The notes beneath the pieces are model-generated. The model was not told where the DNA came from, did not search any database, and worked only from the letters and a program-made list of their open reading frames with translations. Made by a program: the position numbers and the translations under genes. A stretch of 64,000 bases of DNA from G020353115 sp964640125 (GTDB lineage: Bacteria > Bacteroidota > Bacteroidia > Bacteroidales > VadinHA17). The DNA lies in the NCBI GenBank assembly GCA_964640125.1, contig CAZXGG010000001.1:114886-178885 (forward strand). The letters are read 5' to 3'. Positions 52,122-59,367 of this stretch are shown piece by piece. The first letter of the stretch is position 1. Every line of letters begins with the position of its first letter.

Positions 52122-54968
52122 TTAGTTTGCCGGTTCGGAAAACCACTTGATCAGCACTCTTTTGATTTCGTCGACGCGAATGGGTTTAGGAATGTAATCA
52201 TCCATACCGGCTGTAATCACTTTTTCTCTCGATTCAATATTTGTATCCGCTGTAACAGCAACGATTGGCATATCAAACCCCATTTCCCGAACACTTTTGG
52301 TTGCATCAAATCCATCTTTTTCCGGCATCATGATATCCATGAAAACGATATCAAAGGATTGTTTTTTCACCATTTCCACCACATCGTTGCCGTTTACTGC
52401 GATGGAAATTTCAAAGCCAAGGTTTTTGAAAATGCTTTTCGCCACCTTCTGGTTGATGAGGTTATCCTCCGCAACGAGAATTTGCAGTCCTTCCCGAATG
52501 GTAACCAGACTTGGAGTTTCTTCCTCTTCAATTTTTATGTGTGTGAAATTATCCTGTATGATGTCAAATATTTCAGATGACTGGAAGGGCTGGATCAGGT
52601 AATAATCCACGCCTAATTTTTTGCTTCGTGCAAAATTTCCTTTTTTGTCATTTGAGCTCAGAATGATCAGTAAAAATTCATTCGTGAGTTTATTTTGGTG
52701 CAACGTTTGCGCAACCTGAAAGCCATTAAAGGTTTCGGTATCATTGATGATGATCATTTTGTAGCTTTCCGATTTATTGGTTGCATTGGATTTGATGACA
52801 TCAATGGTTCTGTCCTGGTAGTTGGTAACGTAGGTGGATATTCCGAAGTTCTGCAGTGTTTCCAGGAGGATGTCTTCTTTATCGGTTTTTTCATTAATGA
52901 TCAGCGTTTTAATCTGGTGATATTTCGTTATCTCATCCACACCAATCTCTTTCTTTATTTTTTCATTTGAAAATACTTCAATGGTAAAACTGAAACGGGC
53001 TCCGGGGGATTCAGGATTTGTGGAGATTCGTGATGGTGATTCAGCCCATATTTTACCCGCCATTAAATTCACGAGCTGTTTGGAAATGGCTATTCCCAGA
53101 CCGGTCCCGCCATGTTTTCTGGTTGTGGATCCGTCAGCTTTAGTAAAGGAATCGAACATAGTACCAAGATGCTCTTTTGGGATACCGATGCCTGTATCTT
53201 CAATATCAAATTGCAATGTAATGTTACCGCTATACTCTTCAACGCGTGTAGCCCGCAGGTTCACTTTTCCTTCTTTTGTAAATTTTAAAGCATTATCGAG
53301 CAGGTTCGACAGAACCTGGCGCAACCGGAATGGATCACCGATGATATTGTCCGGGACATCCGGTTCAATATCCATGGTTAACTCGAGTCCTTTATCCTCT
53401 GCTTTTGCCGTAAATAGTTGAAGGGCAAAGGAAATTTCATGTCCAAGCCGGAACGGGATCTCTTCCAGCATCATTTTTCCTGCTTCGATCTTTGAGAAGT
53501 CGAGGATGTCATTAATGATGGAAAGCAGAAGATCTGCGGATTTTCGGATAATGCGTATAAATTCCTGCTGTTCTTTATTTGGTTTTTGTTGCGAAAACGC
53601 ATCCGCCATTCCAATAATGCCATTGAGCGGAGTACGGATCTCATGGCTCATTTTCGCCAGGAAATCCGATTTGGCTTCATTTGCAAGTGCTTCCTGTTTT
53701 CTGGCTTTTTCTAACGGAGTGACATCGATAAACGCTTCGAGAAGAACCTCCTCACCCTGCAGAACAAGGGGAATATCCCGTTTGTAAATGACGATTTCAT
53801 CTCCATTCTTCTCATAGGTAATGAATTGATTTGCATCAAAAGGAAATCCAAATTTATCCAGATGTAATAAATTTTCCCCGATAAGGAACCGGTCTGAAAT
53901 ATCTTTACCAACCAGCTCTTTCTCTCCTTCAAGAGAAAGCATTTCAAGAGCCGTTTTGTTGGCTCTCTGTATCTTATTATCCTTATCCACTACCAGGACA
54001 CCAATGGGTAATGATTCAAGGATCTGTTTTAACACCAGTTCGGATTCTTTCAGTATTTGCTGTTCGTCTCTTTTTTTGAAGATAAAGAATAGTAGAATTA
54101 AAATGATCAGTGAGATAAACAGCAGGGTTACGATCACAATGATGATGGCATTTTTTGCCACGGCTTTTGCAATAAAATCGGTTTTAAGCGAAAAGACAAT
54201 ACCAAATTCCATACCCAGGATCGTGGTGGGATAGAATGCAGAAATGATTTCCTGCTCCTCTCCATCCAGGATAATCGCATGCTTGATCGCTCCCTGAAAT
54301 CCTTCGAACAGATCGTTCGTGATTTTATAAAGATGCGTGACATTCAAGGCATCTTTTGTGAGATTATTCGACAGGATCGTGGCTTCTTCACCGAGTTCAA
54401 TCAACCATTGCCACTGGGTGGATCCGAGATGCGATTTTTCAAACACCCAATTGATGTAATTGATGTAATCGATACTAACTACGATGTTTCCGATAACCCT
54501 GTTATCCTTGAAAACCGGCAGGTAGTATAAGGTGTTATTATCAACGGTTTCTATTTTTTCCCGGGGTTGCAGTTCCCTTTGATTATGTGATTGATAACTG
54601 TCGTAGATGAATTGATTGTTCTTGTCTTTAACAATACTGAAAACGTTCTTGCGGTTGTCATAAATCTGGATCTGGTTAACAAGTTGTTCGTACTTGGAAT
54701 AGAAAATCTCAAACTGATTGATCATTTTGGTCTGGGACTCATTGTTGTCAAATATTCTTACCAGATTGTTGGAGAAGAGAATCTTGTTGGCATCGCTTTG
54801 GAATTCCCGCTCTGTCTGCTCGATTTCATAGCCACAGATTTGAGTTTGTTTCAGCAGAAAGCCTTTCTGAAAGTCAATTTGCTGATCATAGATATCAAAG
54901 TAATAGTAGATATTGACCGCCAGGGTAAGAACAATCAGCGCAGCTACGGAGAAATATATTTTTTTCAT
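52122..54968 (-). CDS. Hybrid sensor histidine kinase with two C-terminal receiver-like domains
   Basis: 948-residue membrane kinase. Helix 1 is at about 4-24; a periplasmic sensor domain of about 240 residues follows, then helix 2 (about 272-296, IIIVIVTLLFISLIILILLFF), a PAS domain (about 310-420), HisKA with His442 (MSHEIRTPLNG) and HATPase with N-box 'RQVLSNLLDNALKF' and 'GTGLGIAISKQL'. Two receivers follow. The last is complete, with Asp878 (VFMDIMMP), acidic 'VAEDNLINQ' and the KP motif 'IPKPI'. The first (about 690-810) is degenerate: the acidic pair and the switch Lys are missing (LIINEKTD; LIQPF). No Hpt domain is present, so phosphotransfer must use a separate protein. No regulator gene is adjacent. 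Confidence 0.92.
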   Translation of the reverse strand: MKKIYFSVAALIVLTLAVNIYYYFDIYDQQIDFQKGFLLKQTQICGYEIEQTEREFQSDANKILFSNNLVRIFDNNESQTKMINQFEIFYSKYEQLVNQIQIYDNRKNVFSIVKDKNNQFIYDSYQSHNQRELQPREKIETVDNNTLYYLPVFKDNRVIGNIVVSIDYINYINWVFEKSHLGSTQWQWLIELGEEATILSNNLTKDALNVTHLYKITNDLFEGFQGAIKHAIILDGEEQEIISAFYPTTILGMEFGIVFSLKTDFIAKAVAKNAIIIVIVTLLFISLIILILLFFIFKKRDEQQILKESELVLKQILESLPIGVLVVDKDNKIQRANKTALEMLSLEGEKELVGKDISDRFLIGENLLHLDKFGFPFDANQFITYEKNGDEIVIYKRDIPLVLQGEEVLLEAFIDVTPLEKARKQEALANEAKSDFLAKMSHEIRTPLNGIIGMADAFSQQKPNKEQQEFIRIIRKSADLLLSIINDILDFSKIEAGKMMLEEIPFRLGHEISFALQLFTAKAEDKGLELTMDIEPDVPDNIIGDPFRLRQVLSNLLDNALKFTKEGKVNLRATRVEEYSGNITLQFDIEDTGIGIPKEHLGTMFDSFTKADGSTTRKHGGTGLGIAISKQLVNLMAGKIWAESPSRISTNPESPGARFSFTIEVFSNEKIKKEIGVDEITKYHQIKTLIINEKTDKEDILLETLQNFGISTYVTNYQDRTIDVIKSNATNKSESYKMIIINDTETFNGFQVAQTLHQNKLTNEFLLIILSSNDKKGNFARSKKLGVDYYLIQPFQSSEIFDIIQDNFTHIKIEEEETPSLVTIREGLQILVAEDNLINQKVAKSIFKNLGFEISIAVNGNDVVEMVKKQSFDIVFMDIMMPEKDGFDATKSVREMGFDMPIVAVTADTNIESREKVITAGMDDYIPKPIRVDEIKRVLIKWFSEPAN

Positions 54969-55055
54969 TGGAAAACGTACACACTTGGGTTTTTAAAAAT
55001 ATAAATTACCGGACAACTAACGATGGGAAACTTGATATTTTTTTTATTTTTCTCG

Positions 55056-55985
55056 TTATCGCCTGTACTTTTTATCCTGATTTTCCAGCAGACTGCGGTA
55101 ACTTTTATACCGGGAGGGGCTTATTTTACCAGATTTCAAGGCTTCTATAACAGCACAATTGGGTTCATTTGTGTGCAGGCAGTTGTAATATTTACACCCT
55201 TTGGAAAAGCGGAATATTTCGGGGAAGAAGTGATAGATCTCTTCCCGCTCCATGTCAAACACCCCGAACCCCTTTATTCCCGGGGTGTCGATAACATAAC
55301 CCCCAAATACCAGCGGATGCATCTCTGTGTACGTGGTGGTATGTTTTCCTGTTTTGTGATAACTGGAAATGCCTTCCGTTTTGATTTGCAATTCAGGGTC
55401 GATCGCATTGATGAGCGATGATTTACCAACACCCGATTTACCTGAAATGACATTGACGTTATCCTTCAACAGGGTGCGGAATGCTTCGATATTTTGTCCC
55501 TTCACGACGGATGTTTCAAGACAGGGATAACCGATCTGCTCATACATTTGTTTCAATTGATCAACCTGCTTTAGCAGATCTTCATTATAGAGGTCCATTT
55601 TATTAATGATCAGGTTGACCGGTATCCGGTATGCTTCGGCGGAGGCAAGAAAGCGGTCAATGAATTCGAAGGGCGTTTCGGGAGATGCCAGCGTAATGAC
55701 CAGGAGCGCCTGATCAATATTTGCAGCAATGATTTGATATTGCCGGGAAAGGTTTGAAGCCTTTCGTATGATATAATTTTTGCGGGGCAGGATCTCTATG
55801 ATCACACCCTGCTTTCCTGCTGGTTCAGGATCAATCCTTACGTGGTCACCAACAGCAACAGGATTTGTCATACGGGCACCCTGCAACCGGAATGTCCCTT
55901 TTATCTTACATTCCAGCAGCGTTCCATCTTCTTTCTTTACGGTGTGCCAGCTTCCCGTTGATTTTATGACCAGTCCCTTCTCCAA
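55056..55985 (-). CDS. rsgA: Ribosome small subunit-dependent GTPase A
   Basis: Late 30S-subunit assembly GTPase that checks the decoding centre and releases assembly factors. It has the circularly permuted GTPase order: OB fold (1-70), G4 NKMD (128-131), then the P-loop GKSGVGKS (182-189), 'HKTGKHTTTY' switch I and 'DTPGIKGFG' G3. The C-terminal zinc-binding segment keeps Cys/His ligands in 'KGCKYYNCLHTNEPNC'. At 309 residues it has normal length. It lies 87 bp upstream of the hybrid kinase gene on the same strand and 87 bp behind the aldehyde dehydrogenase gene. Confidence 0.96.
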   Translation of the reverse strand: MEKGLVIKSTGSWHTVKKEDGTLLECKIKGTFRLQGARMTNPVAVGDHVRIDPEPAGKQGVIIEILPRKNYIIRKASNLSRQYQIIAANIDQALLVITLASPETPFEFIDRFLASAEAYRIPVNLIINKMDLYNEDLLKQVDQLKQMYEQIGYPCLETSVVKGQNIEAFRTLLKDNVNVISGKSGVGKSSLINAIDPELQIKTEGISSYHKTGKHTTTYTEMHPLVFGGYVIDTPGIKGFGVFDMEREEIYHFFPEIFRFSKGCKYYNCLHTNEPNCAVIEALKSGKISPSRYKSYRSLLENQDKKYRR

Positions 55986-56072
55986 CGATCACGAATTTGC
56001 ACAAAAATACATTGAACCACACTGAAATACAAACATGCTATCGGGTTTGTTAAGAAATGGTGTTTCCTGTTT

Positions 56073-57446
56073 TTACCGGAGCAATTGCTTCAGCAGGTTT
56101 GCATTTCGGTTGGTATAGGGAGGATACCGGATTGGGAAATCAAAAAGGTTGGTTTTTTTCAGTATCGATTTGTAGTTGGTGAATGTCTCGAAGCTCTTTT
56201 TCCCGTGATATTTGCCCATTCCACTTTCTCCGACTCCGCCAAAAGGCAGGTTGGAATTGATGAAATGAATCACCGCATCATTCAGGGTAGCGGTCCCAAA
56301 AGAGACCTCGTTCAGTAACCGTTTTTGCAGTGCCCGGTTCTTGGTGAAGAGGTAAAACGCCAGGGGATTTGGGTGCCGTTTTATGATTTCAATTGCCTCT
56401 TCAATGAGGTTGTATGTCAGTACCGGTAGCACGGGACCGAACACCTCACTCTCCATGATGGGATCATCGGGATGAAGGTCATCAATCACAGTTGGAGCGA
56501 TGTATTTTTCATCCGGGTTTGTTGTCCCGCCCGTTACAATCCTTCCCGCTGATATGAGGTTTTGTAACCGTTCGGTGTTCGCCCGGTTCACCACCCTGGG
56601 ATAATCAGGGCTAAGCTGGGGATTTTCGCCGTAGAAATCCCGGATAAAATGGATCAGCTTTTCGAGAAATGCATCTTTAATCTCCTGGTGGATGAGCAGG
56701 TAATCGGGAGCAATACAGGATTGTCCGGCATTAAAAAATTTACCCCATGCAATTCGTTTGGCAGATAACGCAATCGGCGCATCGTTGTGTACGATACAGG
56801 GATTTTTTCCACCCAGTTCCAGTGAAACGGGAGTCAGTTTTCCGGCAGCCTTTTCCAGGATGATCCTTCCTACCCGGGAGCTGCCGGTAAAAAAGATATA
56901 ATCGTATTTTTCCTCCAGAAGAGCCTGATTCATTTCATGCCCGCTTTTAAAAAATGCAATGTATTGAGGATCGAAGTGGTGGATTATCTCTTCCATCACT
57001 GAAGCAGTATGCGGAGTATGCTGGGAGGGTTTAAGTACTACACAATTGCCGGCAGAGAGTGCTCCGATCAGGGGAGTAAATGCCAGCTGGAAAGGGAAAT
57101 TCCAGGGAGAAAAAATCAATACCCTCCCATACGGTTCCGGGTAAATAAAACTGGTTGAATAGAAATGAAGCAGGGGCGTTCTGACCCGTTTGGGTTTTGA
57201 CCACTTTTTTACTTTACGGATGTGCAGGTTTAGTTCCTGGAGCACAAAACCAACCTCTCCGGCATATGCCTCAAATGCCGGTTTGTGCAGGTCTGCCCAC
57301 AAGGCATCATACAATCGGTTTTGATGAGAAAGGATAAGCTGTTTCATCTTCTTCAGGTTATCCAGCCTGAAGCCCACCGCTTTGGTCTTGTGGGTGTTAA
57401 AAAACTCTTCCTGGATTTTATTGATCCGGATGATCTCTTTTTTCAT
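56073..57446 (-). CDS. Aldehyde dehydrogenase (class 3-like)
   Basis: NAD(P)-dependent oxidation of an aldehyde to a carboxylate. The nucleophile is Cys244 (FNAGQSCIAP) and the general base Glu210 (SLELGGKNP); 'SPWNFPFQLAF', 'FTGSSRVGRII' and 'EVFGPVLPVLTY' are standard family motifs. At 457 residues and with no N-terminal extension it resembles the ALDH3 / long-chain aldehyde group; a hydrophobic basic C-terminus (RNANLLKQLLR) may associate with membrane. Its ATG overlaps the stop of the GMC oxidoreductase (ATGA), so the two are translationally coupled: the oxidoreductase probably makes the aldehyde that this enzyme removes. Confidence 0.94.
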   Translation of the reverse strand: MKKEIIRINKIQEEFFNTHKTKAVGFRLDNLKKMKQLILSHQNRLYDALWADLHKPAFEAYAGEVGFVLQELNLHIRKVKKWSKPKRVRTPLLHFYSTSFIYPEPYGRVLIFSPWNFPFQLAFTPLIGALSAGNCVVLKPSQHTPHTASVMEEIIHHFDPQYIAFFKSGHEMNQALLEEKYDYIFFTGSSRVGRIILEKAAGKLTPVSLELGGKNPCIVHNDAPIALSAKRIAWGKFFNAGQSCIAPDYLLIHQEIKDAFLEKLIHFIRDFYGENPQLSPDYPRVVNRANTERLQNLISAGRIVTGGTTNPDEKYIAPTVIDDLHPDDPIMESEVFGPVLPVLTYNLIEEAIEIIKRHPNPLAFYLFTKNRALQKRLLNEVSFGTATLNDAVIHFINSNLPFGGVGESGMGKYHGKKSFETFTNYKSILKKTNLFDFPIRYPPYTNRNANLLKQLLR

Positions 57447-59062
57447 CGGTTCCTGTTTTTTGTAAGGTTTACCTCTTCTTCAATCGGGCGAATGGAATTG
57501 CCCGGTTTTTCAGGAATCCGGGCCATTGCGTATTCAGCCAGTGCCGTGATGGTATAGCTGGGATTCACTCCCAGATTACCCTGGATGACTGATCCGTCAA
57601 CAATAAGCATGTTGGGATATCCATGCACCTCAAACCGTTCATTCACGACACCCGATTGGTTATCCCGACCCATCGGGCAACCACCGAGAATATGAGCAGT
57701 TGTCGGCCGGTTCAGGAAAACTTCGAGTGTTATGTTCTGAGCAATACCTCCCGCTTTTTCAGCATATTTCTCCATGACCTGCTGGCCAATATCGATGTAG
57801 GCAGGGACCTTCTTCTCACCCGTATTCCGGATTGCCATTCTTTTATTGAACAGGCCCCTCTTCCACTCTACCTTCATGCAGTTGTCGATGGTTTGCATCA
57901 CAAGAAAAATGACAAGGTTGGTCGACCAGTTGAAATTGAAAACGGTTTTTAAGAACTGTATCGGATGGGTAAGGGTTTTATACAGCAGCATCACTCCGCG
58001 GATCAGTGTGTTTCTGGCTCCGGGAACAGAGAGGGCAAAAAACCATTTCATGGCGTTGGAACCATCGGGATACTTGACAATTTCAATGTGTGTATCCCGG
58101 TCCGGATTAATGATGGAAGAGATGGCAATGCCATTGTTCAGTTTTTCCCGGGCGCCTGAAACAGCGCAAAACGTTTGTGAATTGGTCCTTAGCTCATCTC
58201 CCAACCGTTCCGATAACAGGGGAAGGGTTTTGTATTTATACTTTTGCTTCAGGAGTAAGTTCAGTGTGCCCAGTGATCCGCCGGAAACGATAACACCCCT
58301 GGATGTGAATACACTTTGGTTTTTCCTGAATGGTTTCGTAACGGAACGTGTGTGGAGATCATACTGGTTGTTTCGGAAAAAAATTTTCTCTACCCGTGTT
58401 TCCGGCAAGATTGTGACTCCCAGTTTTTCTGCAAAATAGAGGTAATTTTTATCCAGGCTGTTCTTGGCATTCTCCCGGCATCCCACCATACAACCGGCAC
58501 ACTCAGTGCACCCCTTCCGCTTCGGCCCGAGTCCATGGAAATAGGGATCTTTCTCCTGTTCGGTGTCCCCAAAATAGACCCCAACATCAACCCGGTCAAA
58601 GGTCTCTTCGCACGCGAAATCTTTTGCCACCTCTAACAGGAGCTGATCTTCAGCATTGAGTTTATCGTAATGCGTTCTGCCGAGCATGATCCCGGCTTTA
58701 TGGTAAAACGGTTCAAGGACCGTTTTCCAGTCGTTGAAAGCATTCCATGACGGATTGTTGAAAAATTCATCCGGGGGGATCACCAGCGTATTTGCATAGA
58801 CCAGGCTGCCACCGCCCACTCCAATGCCGGTAAGGATGCTTGCTTCCCTGTAAAAAGAGAGTTTCTGAATTCCAAACAGGCGCAATCCCGGAACCCATAA
58901 ATACTTTCGAAGGTTCCAGTTGGTTTTCGGGAAATCCTTGGTTTCATACCGTTTCCCCAGCTCAATGACCAGGACAGAATAACCCTTTTCTGCAATACGC
59001 AGTGCAGAAACACTGCCTCCAAAACCAGAACCGATAACAATATAATCGTAGGATTCCTCCAT
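57443..59062 (-). CDS. GMC-family FAD-dependent oxidoreductase
   Basis: Flavoenzyme oxidising an alcohol or sterol-like substrate. FAD binding is shown by IVIGSGFGGSVSALRIAEKG (from residue 8) with 'VLVIELG' and the GMC motif 'GIGVGGGSLVYANT'. The C-terminal catalytic region holds 'HILGGCPMG' and 'DGSVIQGNLGVNPSYTITALAE', with His and Asn. A four-Cys cluster (Cys185, 188, 191, 195 in KGCTECAGCMVGC) is inserted after the FAD motif; this occurs in the cholesterol-oxidase-like GMC branch and could bind a metal or iron-sulfur centre. Length 539. The following aldehyde dehydrogenase overlaps by 4 bp. There is no signal peptide. The substrate is likely hydrophobic but is not identified. Confidence 0.92.
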   Translation of the reverse strand: MEESYDYIVIGSGFGGSVSALRIAEKGYSVLVIELGKRYETKDFPKTNWNLRKYLWVPGLRLFGIQKLSFYREASILTGIGVGGGSLVYANTLVIPPDEFFNNPSWNAFNDWKTVLEPFYHKAGIMLGRTHYDKLNAEDQLLLEVAKDFACEETFDRVDVGVYFGDTEQEKDPYFHGLGPKRKGCTECAGCMVGCRENAKNSLDKNYLYFAEKLGVTILPETRVEKIFFRNNQYDLHTRSVTKPFRKNQSVFTSRGVIVSGGSLGTLNLLLKQKYKYKTLPLLSERLGDELRTNSQTFCAVSGAREKLNNGIAISSIINPDRDTHIEIVKYPDGSNAMKWFFALSVPGARNTLIRGVMLLYKTLTHPIQFLKTVFNFNWSTNLVIFLVMQTIDNCMKVEWKRGLFNKRMAIRNTGEKKVPAYIDIGQQVMEKYAEKAGGIAQNITLEVFLNRPTTAHILGGCPMGRDNQSGVVNERFEVHGYPNMLIVDGSVIQGNLGVNPSYTITALAEYAMARIPEKPGNSIRPIEEEVNLTKNRNR

Positions 59063-59133
59063 TCGTTCGATGGGATTGAATGGATTAAAAATAGGAAATA
59101 TTTAGGTTAAATGGGAAATTTGGCTTCCAGTCC

Positions 59134-59165
59134 CGAAAAACCATCCCTTTGGGAATAGTTTTTCG
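59134..59165. repeat. Hairpin with A/T-tract arms (possible bidirectional terminator)
   Basis: Outer arms CGAAAAAC (59134-59141) and GTTTTTCG (59158-59165) are perfectly inverted; inside, TCCC and GGGA pair around TTT. A- and T-tracts on the two arms resemble bidirectional intrinsic terminators. Confidence 0.6.
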
Positions 59166-59196
59166 AGGATCCTCTGCCACAGGTATTCCTATAAAA

Positions 59197-59231
59197 GAAT
59201 TTCTAAAGAAGCATCAGCTTCTAAGAAATTC
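59197..59231. repeat. Long interrupted hairpin
   Basis: GAATTTC pairs with GAAATTC and AGAAGC with GCTTCT, separated by small AA-containing internal loops, with a 4-nt apical loop (ATCA). It lies between the permease and GMC genes; role unknown. Confidence 0.6.
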
Positions 59232-59277
59232 GGGATTGTCAGTTCTCTGTTTTCAGTTGTAGCCTATTTGTAACTTA

Positions 59278-59307
59278 ACTTATCACTTATCAACGTATAA
59301 CGTATAA
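59278..59307. repeat. Two adjacent heptamer duplications
   Basis: ACTTATC occurs twice in tandem (59278-59291), and two bases later CGTATAA occurs twice (59294-59307). Both have the same 7-bp period as the repeats at 18779-18799 and 25762-25775. Confidence 0.75.
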
Positions 59308-59311
59308 CATT

Positions 59312-59337
59312 TAAAAGATCCCGCTTTGCAGTGGGAT
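59312..59337 (-). terminator. Probable terminator of the FtsX-type permease gene
   Basis: ATCCCGC (59318-59324) and GTGGGAT (59331-59337) form a 7-bp stem with one G-T pair. On the minus strand the stem is followed by CTTTT, about 30 bp after the permease stop codon. Confidence 0.6.
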
Positions 59338-59367
59338 ACCTGTCAGCCTCTTTTCAGACATCCTGAA

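Larger units (their letters stand above)
59063..59367. other. 305-bp intergenic gap with several hairpins and short repeats
   Basis: Between the FtsX-type permease and GMC genes, both on the minus strand. It contains a terminator-like hairpin close to the permease stop, two longer hairpins (59134-59165 and 59197-59231), and two heptamer duplications (ACTTATC at 59278-59291; CGTATAA at 59294-59307). No gene is visible. Confidence 0.8.
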
